A stretch of DNA of 64,000 nt from positions 1-64,000 of the forward strand of contig NZ_AGBF01000019.1 in the NCBI RefSeq assembly GCF_000225525.1. Direction: 5' to 3'. Below the pieces are notes generated by a model that did no database searches, was not told the origin of the DNA, and saw only the letters and a program-made list of their open reading frames with translations. The first letter of the stretch is position 1. Every line of letters begins with the position of its first letter. A program made the translations under genes and the position numbers. The stretch comes from Streptomyces zinciresistens K42. GTDB taxonomy: Bacteria; Actinomycetota; Actinomycetes; Streptomycetales; Streptomycetaceae. Of the stretch, positions 43,001-51,621 are shown piece after piece.

Positions 43001-43342
43001 CTATTTGCCGATGTTGATCTTCTCGTTGTCGAGGAGCGCGGTGTGGGTGGCCGCCGTGATGATCAGGATGACCAGCAGGAAGCCGGCGAGGGGGTTGCTG
43101 TCGCTGGGGTCCGGGGACATGGCCATCGCCACGCCGATGATGGCGATCTCGCCGACGACGTAGGTGATCGCGAGCCAGGGCTTGACGACGCCCTTCACCG
43201 CGGCGACGACGAACGGCACCGCCGCGCACATGCCGAGCGTGACGACGGGCACGATCGTCCAGACCACCTTGGCGAAGGTGGAGGCGAACATTCTCGGCCG
43301 GGCGGGCGCGAGCGGGGCGTTGAAGTACGGGTTGGTGGCCAT
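43001..43342 (-). CDS. Integral membrane protein
   Basis: 113 aa with three helices (residues ~22-48, 52-72, 83-101: FVVAAVKGVVKPWLAITYVV, FLLVILIITAATHTALL). The ATG at 43342 follows GGGGGAATT. No family recognised; a lysogen-membrane modifier is possible. Confidence 0.65.
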   Translation of the reverse strand: MATNPYFNAPLAPARPRMFASTFAKVVWTIVPVVTLGMCAAVPFVVAAVKGVVKPWLAITYVVGEIAIIGVAMAMSPDPSDSNPLAGFLLVILIITAATHTALLDNEKINIGK

Positions 43343-43447
43343 GAATTCCCCCAAGGTGTGCTGCAGTGTGAAGGAAGTGTGCAGCCGGTGACGGGTGTTG
43401 TCAGGCGGTTCGCCTGGATTGATGCCCACGGGTGACCAGCCGGGCTG

Positions 43448-44146
43448 CTAGGCCGCCGCGGTGCCCGGTGCGCGGCCGTCGGCGGGTTGCTCGCCGGGCG
43501 GGGGGTGGTTTCCGGGCTGGAAGCGGCGCAGGGCCAGCCAGGTGTCGGGCGGGTACTGGCACAGGCACCAGCCGCACTGCACCGTGCGGCGCAGGTCGGC
43601 CCACAGCCGGCGGCCGCAGATGATGCCGCCCTCGTCGACGGCGATGCAGTAGCCGAGGAACGTGGGCTCGGGCGGTTCGTCCAGGGCCCTGCCCGGCTGG
43701 ACGACGGCGCGGACACGGTCGACCAGGTGGCGCACCTCGAGGGCGAGTTGTCCGCCCTGCTCCCACAGGACGATGAAGTGGACCTGGTCCTGCAGGCCGG
43801 CGGACGCGCGGGTCAGCCGGTACCAGAGCGAGCCGGTGCGGGCCGGGACGGGCAGGTGGCGTTCGCTGTGGATGGCCTCCCGCCAGTCTTCGAGGACGCC
43901 GATGATGCCGCCCGGGCCGCGCAGGTCGAGGACCTCCTGGTTGAGCGGCATCGGCGCTTCGGCCATGCGGGTGCGTCCGCCGTACTGGGCCGGGCCTGCG
44001 GGCCCGGCGGTTCCGGGCGAGAGCCACGCCTCGAGAGTCGCCCACAGGCGTGGGAGCTGGGCCAGGCGGCCGAGGGTGGTGCGGGCACAGTCGGGGCACA
44101 GCCGGCCGTGGTCGAGCTGGTGCGTGGAGCACAGGGTGCAGATCAC
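43448..44146 (-). CDS. Hypothetical zinc-finger protein
   Basis: 232 aa. N-terminal zinc ribbon CTLCSTHQLDHGRLCPDC and a second cysteine set (CGWCLCQYPPDTW) near the C-terminus. The GTG at 44146 follows GGAAGG. Similar Cys-rich proteins occur repeatedly in this part of the prophage (44607, 44899, 49344, 52346). Function unknown. Confidence 0.68.
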   Translation of the reverse strand: MICTLCSTHQLDHGRLCPDCARTTLGRLAQLPRLWATLEAWLSPGTAGPAGPAQYGGRTRMAEAPMPLNQEVLDLRGPGGIIGVLEDWREAIHSERHLPVPARTGSLWYRLTRASAGLQDQVHFIVLWEQGGQLALEVRHLVDRVRAVVQPGRALDEPPEPTFLGYCIAVDEGGIICGRRLWADLRRTVQCGWCLCQYPPDTWLALRRFQPGNHPPPGEQPADGRAPGTAAA

Positions 44147-44256
44147 GGGGTCCGCCTTCCTGCTGGTGGTGCGGGCGGGGGTGGGGAGGTGTGCGGGATG
44201 CGGCCGGGCTGGCCGGCGGGCGCGGGATCCGCAGGTGCCGGGAAGAGCCCGGCCGT

Positions 44257-44610
44257 TCATTCGTCTCTCCGGTGCTGCTGCTCGATGCGGTCGAGGAACG
44301 CTGCGAGGGTGTGGCCGGAGGTGCAGTTCTGGTCGTGGATGTCCTCGGCGTGGCCGTTGAGGAGGCAGCACGGGGTGAGGGGTGCCGGGGTGTGGCCGAG
44401 GGCGCGGGCTCGGGTCCAGTCGGCCTCGAGGCGGCGGCGTTTGAGCCGTCGGTGCTCGCGCAGCGCGGCTTCGGTGAGGACCAGGACGCCGAGCCCGAAC
44501 AGGCAGGCGGGTACGAGCGCGTGCTGGGCGGCCGAGCCTGCGGCGGCCGCGGCGAGGACGATCGCGCCGGCGATCGCGGCGTGCTGGTACCGGCGGGCGG
44601 GTCCGGTCAT
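44257..44610 (-). CDS. Small membrane protein
   Basis: 117 aa. Two hydrophobic helices (AAIAGAIVLAAAAAGSAAQH, ACLFGLGVLVLTEAAL), then a basic stretch and a C-terminal CC/C-H motif (PCCLLNGHAEDIHDQNC). Overlaps the upstream stop (ATGA). Function unknown. Confidence 0.62.
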   Translation of the reverse strand: MTGPARRYQHAAIAGAIVLAAAAAGSAAQHALVPACLFGLGVLVLTEAALREHRRLKRRRLEADWTRARALGHTPAPLTPCCLLNGHAEDIHDQNCTSGHTLAAFLDRIEQQHRRDE

Positions 44611-44807
44611 CGGCTGACCCTGATCTCCCGCAGCGGGCGGCCGTGTTCGAGGCCGGAGTGGAGCTCGCGGAGACGGCGCAGGGCCCTGCCGTCGCGCAGG
44701 CTGAGGCGCCTTCGGGTATCGCCCGCGAGCTGGGCCCAGCAGGTCTGGCAGAGGTAGTGGCCGATCCCGCGGGTCCGCGGGCAGGCAGGGCACTTCAGCT
44801 TCGTCAC
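44607..44807 (-). CDS. Small zinc-ribbon protein
   Basis: 66 aa: CPACPRTRGIGHYLCQTC zinc ribbon then an Arg/Leu-rich helix. GTG start after GGAGG, overlapping the stop of the 32-aa peptide gene. Function unknown. Confidence 0.65.
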   Translation of the reverse strand: MTKLKCPACPRTRGIGHYLCQTCWAQLAGDTRRRLSLRDGRALRRLRELHSGLEHGRPLREIRVSR

Positions 44808-44902
44808 GTGCGCCTCCACGGGCAGTAGGTATGGCCGAGGGGGATACCGCTGGTCACGACGGTGAGGGCCGTGAACCACGAGGCAGCGAGGATGCAGCTC
44901 AC
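44804..44902 (-). CDS. 32-aa hydrophobic peptide, coupled on both sides
   Basis: GTG start at 44902 overlaps the stop of the 459-aa gene, and its TGA (44806-44804) overlaps the start of the next gene (GTGA at each end). The product (SCILAASWFTALTVVTSGIP plus a short basic tail) could be a single membrane helix. The double coupling is the main argument that it is real. Confidence 0.5.
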   Translation of the reverse strand: MSCILAASWFTALTVVTSGIPLGHTYCPWRRT

Positions 44903-46278
44903 GATGTCTGCGCCCCGTCCTGCCGCGCCCCGGCGGCGGGCTGCACGGCCAGCAGGTCGGCGCCGCACGACGGATGGACACAGAATCCGCCGTCGGGCAG
45001 GTCGCCAGCCGTCACCTCGTGGAAGTCGACGTGCCCGACGGCGGGGGCGGGCTTGTGGCCGAGGCAGTGCAGGAGCCGTCCGCCGTCCTGCCGGTAGCCG
45101 ACCAGGCCGGTGGCAGCGAGGCGCTGTACCTCACGGTCGGGGACGATTTCTGTGGCGCCGACCCAGACATCTGCCGACTCCGCCTCGGCGGCGGGCGGGG
45201 CCTCGTCCTGCTGCTGCGTCTCGGCGTCCTGCCTCCGGCTCAGGGCCCGTAGGACTGTGTCCAGGTCGGGGTCCTGCGTCAGGTCCGTCAGCGCCTCCTG
45301 GACGGGCCCGGGGCTCAGGTCCCGGGGTGCGAGGACGCGCAGGATGGTGATCAGGGCGTCCACCAGACCCACCGCGATGCCGGTGTCTGACCGGCAGCTC
45401 TGCGGCTGCGCGAGCAGCTCGTCCTGCTGCTGCGCCTCGTCGGCGTCGGTCACGATCAGCGGCCACGGGCCGAGGCCACGGCCGGTGATGCGCTGCTCCG
45501 GGTGGACGTGGGTGAAGTGGGCGCGCGCTCCGTTCGGGGTGTGGAGGGTGACGGGGGTCGGGCAGAGAGGGCAGCGGACCGGGCCGTCGGTGAGCGCGAC
45601 GGCCGTCTCGGGTGTGGTGGCCGGTGTCTCGCCCTCCTGGTGCGCACCGCAGTTGTGCGTGCAGCCCTCGCATGGGCAGGCGCATCGGTTCGGGGCGGTC
45701 TCGTATCCCGGGCATGCGGCCGGTGTCTCGCCAGCCAACTCGGCGGCCTCCCGCAGGATCGCGGCCCGCGCGGAAGTCGTGGCGGGCGGCGCCTGCCCGG
45801 CGGGCGGCTGCTCCCCGTCGGCGTCGCTGATGCCGGGGCACCAGACGCCCGGCGTGGCGTGCCAGGGGTGGCCGTCGTGGTAGTCGTCGTGGCCGCACGG
45901 GCGGGTGCCGGTCTCGATGGCGTCGCGGATGCCTCGCGCGTAGGCGGCCTGGTCGGCAGGCAGCACGGCGGGTTCGTCGGTGCGGTGCACGATCGCGTGT
46001 GCGGCCACGAGGCCGATGTCCACAAGGTCGCCGCCGGACGTCGGTAGATCCGAGGCGCGCAGCGCAGCAGTGATCAGCTCGCCCAACTCCGGCACGGTGT
46101 ACGTGTCGAAGCCGATCGCCGGGAAACCGTCAGCGGCCTTGTAGACGCGCAACAGGCTCACGGTGGGCTCGGGCTCCGGCGCGTGCTCGCACTCGCCGTA
46201 CACGAGCGTGTGGGCCCCCGCGCGGCGGCACCTGCGGTTACAGCCGTCGAAGTCGATGGTCGGGTCGGGCTGGGTCAT
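44899..46278 (-). CDS. Large hypothetical protein with zinc-finger modules
   Basis: 459 aa, modular: an N-terminal VSLLRVYKAADGFPAIGFDT domain, a HH/C-rich middle (CGHDDYHDGHPWHATPGVWC), a RCACPCEGCTHNCGAH segment, a C2H2-like RCPLCPTPVTLHTPNGARAH finger, and a C-terminal ribbon (FCVHPSCG). Looks like several small domains joined together. No enzyme motif; possibly nucleic-acid binding. Confidence 0.65.
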   Translation of the reverse strand: MTQPDPTIDFDGCNRRCRRAGAHTLVYGECEHAPEPEPTVSLLRVYKAADGFPAIGFDTYTVPELGELITAALRASDLPTSGGDLVDIGLVAAHAIVHRTDEPAVLPADQAAYARGIRDAIETGTRPCGHDDYHDGHPWHATPGVWCPGISDADGEQPPAGQAPPATTSARAAILREAAELAGETPAACPGYETAPNRCACPCEGCTHNCGAHQEGETPATTPETAVALTDGPVRCPLCPTPVTLHTPNGARAHFTHVHPEQRITGRGLGPWPLIVTDADEAQQQDELLAQPQSCRSDTGIAVGLVDALITILRVLAPRDLSPGPVQEALTDLTQDPDLDTVLRALSRRQDAETQQQDEAPPAAEAESADVWVGATEIVPDREVQRLAATGLVGYRQDGGRLLHCLGHKPAPAVGHVDFHEVTAGDLPDGGFCVHPSCGADLLAVQPAAGARQDGAQTS

Positions 46279-46325
46279 GTCGTCTCCAAGGGGCTGGGTC
46301 GGGGCTGGTCAGGGGCTGGGCGTTC

Positions 46326-46354
46326 GGTCGGCCCTGCTTGGTCCAGGGCCGACC
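46326..46354 (-). terminator. Terminator after the methyltransferase gene
   Basis: Perfect 11-bp stem GGTCGGCCCTG/CAGGGCCGACC with a 7-nt loop, 11 bp beyond the methyltransferase stop. Confidence 0.75.
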
Positions 46355-46365
46355 GGTCTCGCTGA

Positions 46366-47343
46366 TCACGCAGGGAGGTTGATGACGCCCTGCGCGAAAC
46401 GCTCCCGGGCGAGGTCGTGGTAGGCGGGGTTGAGGTCGATCCCGACGTAACGGCGGCCGAGCTGGCGTGCTGCGGCGCCGGTCGTGCCGGACCCGGAGAA
46501 CGGGTCAAGCACCGTTCCGCCTGGGCGACAGCCGGCCTTGATGCAGCGCATCGGGAGCTCGATCGGGAAAGTCGCGAAATGCGCCTGCGGGTTCGGGGTT
46601 TGGCTGATCGTCCACACCGTGCGGGCGTTCCGGCCGCTCTTGCCCGGCCGCGAGTGAATGCCGATGTTGTTGACGTTGCCGGGCTGGCCTGTCGTAGCAG
46701 CGCGCGCGGTGTGCGCCTCGTACTGGCGGGCGTAGCGCTGGTTGTGGGGCTCCTGCGCGGCACTCGCAGACGCCTCGCGGATCGCGTCCGCGTCATACCA
46801 GTACCGCGGCCCTTTGGTGAGCAGGTACACCATCTCGTGCGCCTGCGTCGGCCGGTCGCGGACAGACTCCGGCATCAGGTTGCGCTTCGCCCACACGATC
46901 TCCGAGCGGAGCGTCCATCCATCGTCTTGCAGCGCGATGGCCACGCGGGCCGGGATCATCAGCAGATTTTTCGGCGGGACAGCACGGGTACCAGGGCGGG
47001 ACTCCGCGGTGAACGCGCGGCCGCCGCGCTGCCCCTTGCCCTGTCGGCCGGCAGAGCCGGGCGGGTAGGCGTAGCTGTCGCCGAGGTTGAGCCACAGGGT
47101 CCCGTCGTCGGCGAGGACCCGTCGCGCCTCGGCGAACACCGCGCGCAACTGCTCGACGTAGGCCCCGGGCGTCGGCTCCAGCCCGTACTGGCCGGGGGTG
47201 CCGTAGTCGCGGAGTCCAAAGTAAGGGGGTGAGGTGACGATGCAGTCGAGGGATGCATCGGGCAGCGTGCGCAGGGTGGTGAGGGCGTCGCCGAGGAGGA
47301 GCGTCACCTGTTCATCGCGGTAGTACTCGGCGGGCGACTTCAT
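46366..47343 (-). CDS. Site-specific DNA methyltransferase (orphan)
   Basis: 325 aa, beta-class amino-methyltransferase: catalytic motif TSPPYFGLRDYG (residues ~37-48) precedes the AdoMet motif DPFSGSGTTG near the C-terminus. TSPPY fits N4-cytosine or N6-adenine methylation. No restriction gene adjoins it, so it probably protects phage DNA from host restriction or modulates gene expression. Confidence 0.88.
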   Translation of the reverse strand: MKSPAEYYRDEQVTLLLGDALTTLRTLPDASLDCIVTSPPYFGLRDYGTPGQYGLEPTPGAYVEQLRAVFAEARRVLADDGTLWLNLGDSYAYPPGSAGRQGKGQRGGRAFTAESRPGTRAVPPKNLLMIPARVAIALQDDGWTLRSEIVWAKRNLMPESVRDRPTQAHEMVYLLTKGPRYWYDADAIREASASAAQEPHNQRYARQYEAHTARAATTGQPGNVNNIGIHSRPGKSGRNARTVWTISQTPNPQAHFATFPIELPMRCIKAGCRPGGTVLDPFSGSGTTGAAARQLGRRYVGIDLNPAYHDLARERFAQGVINLPA

Positions 47344-47373
47344 GCGCTGTGCCTTCCATGGTCGGTGGGCTGG

Positions 47374-47589
47374 TCAGGGTCGGGTGGTGCAGGCGGGGCA
47401 GAGGTCGGCCAGCCCGCCGGGGCGGCGCTGGCGGGTCCAGCCGTCGGCGCGGCCGTCGGCGCGGACCTGCCGGGCCGTCACCGAGGCGGACCGGGCGCGG
47501 ACAGCGGCCGAGCCGGGGCAGTCGGTCTCGTGGTCGGGGCCGTCGCAGGCCACCTCCACACCGAGGGGATACGCGGTCACGGGGTTCAC
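47374..47589 (-). CDS. Small hypothetical protein
   Basis: 71 aa with C-x7-C and C-x2-C pairs (ACDGPDHETDC, LCPAC) that could bind one zinc. GTG start; a second in-frame GTG three codons in is possible. Upstream ribosome site is weak. Confidence 0.5.
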   Translation of the reverse strand: MNPVTAYPLGVEVACDGPDHETDCPGSAAVRARSASVTARQVRADGRADGWTRQRRPGGLADLCPACTTRP

Positions 47590-47632
47590 TCGCCCGTCTC
47601 TTCAGCAGCGGAGACAGCGGCGCCGGGACTGC

Positions 47633-49147
47633 TTATGCGCTGGTGCCCGCGGCTCGCCAGGCGTCGAGGACGCGCTTGGGGATCTGGCCGACGCCCGGGC
47701 AGTCGACGCCGTGCCCGACGGCCCAGGCCCGGACGGTGCGGGCGTCGTAGTCACGCGGCGGCGGGCTGCGCCGCGGCTTCTTCGGCGCGAGCTCCGCCTC
47801 CCGCGCACGCAGTTCGGCGAGCCGCTTCTCCAGCTGCGCGGCCTCGTCGGTGATCGCGGTGAGTTCCTGGTCGGCGGCATGCCGGGCGCGCAGTCCCTCG
47901 ACGGCGGCGCGCGCCCGGGCGGCCTGGTCCTGGACGCTGCTGTCGGGGTGGCTGTCGCCCCACGCCAGGAGGGCGGGCAGCGGCAGCGCGCCGGCGGGGG
48001 CCTGCGCAGTGTGCGAGGGGTGTGACGTGGTGTCGGCGGTGGGCATGACGGGCTCCCGGGGTGTCGAGGCGGGGGTGAGGTCGAGAAGGTTGTCGCGGGC
48101 GGCCTGCGGGCCGCCCTGTTGGTCGATCTCGCTGAGCAGGGCGCGCAGGGCGTGAACGGTCACGGCTTCCTCCACCGGGATGGCGCGGACCAGGTCGTCG
48201 GTGAGGTGCGCGCCGGCCATGCAGGCGCCTTCGGTACAGCCGCTGCGGACGTAGCCGGCAGGAGGCCGGCCGTGGTGCTGCTCGAACGCGGTGTGGCGGG
48301 CGTTGAAACGGCCCTTCTCGGCGTACAGCTGCGGCATGCGGCCGGACCACGTGCCGGTCCAGCGCGCGTGACCGTCGCCGTACGGCTCGAGGCGCGCGGC
48401 GAGCGCCTGCGCTCTGGTCTGGGGCGGCGGCGGCCGGCGGGCGGGCGCCTTCAGACCGGCCGCCCGGCGGATCTTGAGGATCGCCGGCGCGCTGATACCG
48501 ACCTGCTCGGTGATCTCGCTGTACGAGGCTCCCGCCCGCAGCAGCTCGAGGGTGCGCTGTTCGTTCTGCGCGCGCTGCTGCGGCGAGTACCGGAAGCCGG
48601 GCCCCTGCCGGTAGGGGATGGCGTACGCCGTGCGGGTCTCCGTGATCGTCCTGCTGGTCACGTGGAGCTCGTCCATGATCTGCCGGTGCGTGGCGCCGGC
48701 CCGCAGCATCGCGGCGACGCCCTCACGCTGTGATGCCGCGGTGTCCTTCGCCGCGTTCCGGGAGCCGGGCTTGGGCTTGGGTTTCGCCTTCACGGTCGGT
48801 GTCCTTCGTCGGGTCGCGGCCCGGGCCGGCCTGGCCCGGGGAGCGTCGGGTTCGGGGGCGGGCACGGCGGCCGCCGGCGCCAGGCGCTCCCGCAGGACGG
48901 CGAGTGCGGCTGCCCGGCCGTCGGGGAGCGGGGGCAGAGCGCGGCGCTCCGCGTGGGTCAGCCCGCCCCACAGGCCGTTCGGGGTGTCCTGGACGAGGGC
49001 GTCGTGCAGGCACTCGGCGCGCACCGGGCAGCTCTGGCAGACCGCCCGCGCCTCGGCCCCGGGAGACTTCACCAGGAACAGGGGGCGGTTCACGGCTGTC
49101 GAGCAGGCGGTGAGCTCGTGCCAGCGCACGCTGTCGGCGGGGCTCAC
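47633..49147 (-). CDS. WhiB / HTH / HNH-like / Lsr2 multidomain DNA-binding protein
   Basis: 504 aa. Domains in order: WhiB iron-sulfur domain (Cys15, 37, 40, 46, C-x2-C-x5-C, then GLWGG at 58-62); Pro/Lys-rich linker; two resolvase-like HTHs (~140-172: GATHRQIMDELHVTSRTITE; ~198-230: GASYSEITEQVGISAPAILK); an HNH_3-like fold (~245-310: GHARWTGTWSG, RHTAFEQHHGRPPAGYV, CMAGAHLTD) lacking the usual catalytic His; coiled coil (~400-440); and a C-terminal Lsr2-type domain (RTVRAWAVGHGV, GQIPKRVLDAWRAA). GTG start overlaps the upstream stop. Standard WhiB proteins are ~80-130 aa. Likely a redox-sensing DNA binder of the phage programme. Confidence 0.85.
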   Translation of the reverse strand: MSPADSVRWHELTACSTAVNRPLFLVKSPGAEARAVCQSCPVRAECLHDALVQDTPNGLWGGLTHAERRALPPLPDGRAAALAVLRERLAPAAAVPAPEPDAPRARPARAATRRRTPTVKAKPKPKPGSRNAAKDTAASQREGVAAMLRAGATHRQIMDELHVTSRTITETRTAYAIPYRQGPGFRYSPQQRAQNEQRTLELLRAGASYSEITEQVGISAPAILKIRRAAGLKAPARRPPPPQTRAQALAARLEPYGDGHARWTGTWSGRMPQLYAEKGRFNARHTAFEQHHGRPPAGYVRSGCTEGACMAGAHLTDDLVRAIPVEEAVTVHALRALLSEIDQQGGPQAARDNLLDLTPASTPREPVMPTADTTSHPSHTAQAPAGALPLPALLAWGDSHPDSSVQDQAARARAAVEGLRARHAADQELTAITDEAAQLEKRLAELRAREAELAPKKPRRSPPPRDYDARTVRAWAVGHGVDCPGVGQIPKRVLDAWRAAGTSA

Positions 49148-49347
49148 GCACACCTGCCCGGGCGTCCGATGACGACGCCGGCGATGCCCTCGAGCAGGGC
49201 CGCCATGTGGGCGGCCTGCTCGTCGCGGGTGCACGGCTTGTAGCCCGGGGGGAGTTCGGCAGCCGGGCGCGGGCCCGGGCTGCGCCAGGCGGTGCCGGTG
49301 GGGTGGTCCTCTGCCGGCACCAGCTGCTCGTCGGCGGAGGCGGTCAC
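49144..49347 (-). CDS. Small hypothetical protein
   Basis: 67 aa (LPPGYKPCTRDEQAAHMAAL, LEGIAGVVIGRPG). GTG at 49347 overlaps the upstream stop and its own stop overlaps the WhiB-fusion start. Conserved position but no recognisable fold. Confidence 0.62.
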   Translation of the reverse strand: MTASADEQLVPAEDHPTGTAWRSPGPRPAAELPPGYKPCTRDEQAAHMAALLEGIAGVVIGRPGRCA

Positions 49348-49697
49348 CGGGCCCACCGGCCCTGAGGCTGCTGGCCGAAGAGCGGCGGCTGCACGGTGGG
49401 TCTGCGGCGGGCGGGCCGCGAGCTCGGGGGCGGGGACTGCTGGCCGGTGCAGGAGTTCCAGTGCGCGATGGCCTTCCACTCCAGCAGCGCGTCCACCGGC
49501 TCCGGCTCCTCCGCGTCGAGCCGGCGCACGACGGTGCCGCCGAGGCCGGTGGCGCGCGCGGCCAGGTTCCCGGCCGGGCTGGGCTGGGCGTTCAGGGGCG
49601 TGCGCTGTCCGCGGTCCGGGCCGGACGCCCAGCGGACCGGTGCGCCGCAGCGGGCGCACTTGGTGACGCCGAGCGTGGGGTGCGGGATCGTCGGCAT
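49344..49697 (-). CDS. Zinc-ribbon protein
   Basis: 117 aa. N-terminal TKCARCGAPVRWASGPDRGQ ribbon with later HWNSC as likely second ligand set, a pattern seen in many actinophage early proteins. Acidic middle, basic Pro-rich tail. Function unknown. Confidence 0.68.
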   Translation of the reverse strand: MPTIPHPTLGVTKCARCGAPVRWASGPDRGQRTPLNAQPSPAGNLAARATGLGGTVVRRLDAEEPEPVDALLEWKAIAHWNSCTGQQSPPPSSRPARRRPTVQPPLFGQQPQGRWAR

Positions 49698-49700
49698 GGG

Positions 49701-51530
49701 TCAGGTCCCCTCTGTGCGCGCGGCGGCGGCCGCGGCCCGGGCGGTGTGGGGTTCGCGGCGTCGGCGGCCGCGCGGTGTGGTGCAGGGCTGGCCCTCCTCG
49801 GCGACACAGCCCTGCTCCGGGCAGGCGATGCCCAGCGCCCCGGTCACCGGGGCCCGGCCGACCGCGCTGCGGAACTCGTCGGGCATGTAGTCGTCGCGCA
49901 CGGGCGCCTCCTCGGTGACGGGTGATGCGAACGGCCCGGCAGGCACAGCGACCGGCTCCGGCCGTACGGGCGGTGCGGGCGGGAGTTCGCCGTACGCGGC
50001 GCGCAGCAGCTCGCCGGCGCGCAGCACCCCGTACCGATGCAGCGCGGCAGCGGGCCCGTGCCGGGCGGCCAGTGCCAGGACGTCCTCGTCGGACGCCGCA
50101 GACCGCTGCCGGTACGTGGCCTTCGCCGGGGCGCCCTGCGCGCGGAGCACGGCGAGGTCCTCGTCCCACTTCCGCGCGCGGCGCCATTCCTCGCGGCTGA
50201 CCTGCCGGTTGAGGGCGCACGCCTCGCACGGCGCGCCGGTGGGCCAGGTCCGGCCGTCCTCGCACAGCGGCAGTCCGCACCCGCGGGGGACGACCGCCAC
50301 CGCCAGGAGCCACGCGCCGAGGTCCTCGATGGCGCGGGCGTCGCGGTAGCGGGCTGCGATGCGGGCCGCCATCCGCTCGGGCGTCACCAGCGAGACGGCG
50401 GCCTGGTCGAGCTGGCGGCCGATCTCGCGGGCCACCCGCCGCAGCATGAACCGGCTGGTCTGCCCGGTGATCAGGTGGCGGACGGGGGCGAGGCTGGTGT
50501 GGATGCGTGCCGTCCAGCGCAGCTCCGGCCCGCCGTACGGGGGCGTCGGGGCGGGGGCGGAGCGGTTCCCGCGCGCAGCGCGAGAGGTGCCCGGCCGGAA
50601 CGTGCCCGGCACCGTGCCGGCCGCCGGGGCGGGGACCCGCTTACGGTCACCTCGCCTGCGGCGGGAAGCCCCCGCTGGCTTCGTCTGGTCGGGTCGGTCA
50701 GTTACGTGGTCTTCCCTAGACGCGAGGGAACCGTCACCAAGATCCGGACCGGATCCGTCACAGACGACCGGTGACCCGGTCTCCCACAGCGGGAGTTGCC
50801 CGGCCGCCTGGCCCTCGAGGGCCGCGGCCTGCGGCGCGGGTGTGGTGGCGGGCACGGTGTGCAGGGGGTGGCGGTGGGTTTCGTAGGCGTGGCGGCCCTG
50901 GGCGCCGCCGCGGCGGTGGACCGTGACCCAGCCCGTCTCGCCGAGGCTGTCGGTCAGGCGGCGCACCTGGCGCTCGCCGAGGTGTTCGCCGGCGCGCCGG
51001 CCGGTGTGGTGGTGCAGCATCTCGCCGAGCTCGCCGGCGGTCATCGGGATGCGGCGGGCGTCGGCGTAGGCGAGGAGGGCGTACAGGCGCAGCTCGCGCG
51101 GGCTGAGTGCTTCGGCCGCGCGGACGGGGATACGCACCCACAGTTCGCCTGCGGTGAGGGGGCGGGTGGTGCGGTGGGCGGACTCGCCCGTCCCGCCCGC
51201 GGCGGTACGCCGCGTGGTGGGGACTTCGACCAGGCCGTCGACGGGGTCGGGCCGGGTGAGGGTCTTGAGGGCGCGTTCGACGGCGGACTTGGACATGCCG
51301 AGGTAGGCGGCGAGGGTGGCGACGCGGGCGCGGCATCCCTCGGGCCGCAGGGCGAGTGCTGCGATCTTGACGTAGACGCTCAGGGCCGCATCGGGGTACT
51401 GAGCGCCCACGACCAGGCGCAGGGGGACGAGGACGGTCAGGCCGCCGGCGCGCGGGCGCGCACCCTCGGCCGCGCGGGGCGGCGGGGTGTGCGGTGCAGC
51501 CGGGGTGGCTGCGAGCGCGACGGCGGACAT
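49701..51530 (-). CDS. Double winged-helix protein, candidate replication initiator
   Basis: 609 aa. First winged helix at ~50-115 (ARVATLAAYLGMSKSAVERA), second at ~145-225 (SPRELRLYALLAYADARRIP, RQVRRLTDSLGETGWVTVHR), a basic linker, a helical domain (~340-480) and a C-terminal zinc knuckle (CPEQGCVAEEGQPCTTPRGR). Winged-helix pairs of this kind occur in replication initiators of plasmids and phages, but no origin was identified. Separate transcription unit preceded by a terminator. Confidence 0.65.
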   Translation of the reverse strand: MSAVALAATPAAPHTPPPRAAEGARPRAGGLTVLVPLRLVVGAQYPDAALSVYVKIAALALRPEGCRARVATLAAYLGMSKSAVERALKTLTRPDPVDGLVEVPTTRRTAAGGTGESAHRTTRPLTAGELWVRIPVRAAEALSPRELRLYALLAYADARRIPMTAGELGEMLHHHTGRRAGEHLGERQVRRLTDSLGETGWVTVHRRGGAQGRHAYETHRHPLHTVPATTPAPQAAALEGQAAGQLPLWETGSPVVCDGSGPDLGDGSLASREDHVTDRPDQTKPAGASRRRRGDRKRVPAPAAGTVPGTFRPGTSRAARGNRSAPAPTPPYGGPELRWTARIHTSLAPVRHLITGQTSRFMLRRVAREIGRQLDQAAVSLVTPERMAARIAARYRDARAIEDLGAWLLAVAVVPRGCGLPLCEDGRTWPTGAPCEACALNRQVSREEWRRARKWDEDLAVLRAQGAPAKATYRQRSAASDEDVLALAARHGPAAALHRYGVLRAGELLRAAYGELPPAPPVRPEPVAVPAGPFASPVTEEAPVRDDYMPDEFRSAVGRAPVTGALGIACPEQGCVAEEGQPCTTPRGRRRREPHTARAAAAAARTEGT

Positions 51531-51567
51531 GACGGTTCCCTCGGGTTGGCGGGCCGGTTGGTGGTGT

Positions 51568-51603
51568 GCCGGGCGGGCGAGGCGTGGTCATCGCCCGCCC
51601 GGC
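51568..51603 (-). terminator. Terminator after the 51622 gene
   Basis: Perfect 13-bp stem GCCGGGCGGGCGA/TCGCCCGCCCGGC with a 10-nt loop in the 91-bp gap before the 609-aa gene. Confidence 0.78.
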
Positions 51604-51621
51604 AGGTCTGAGGTGTGCGGG

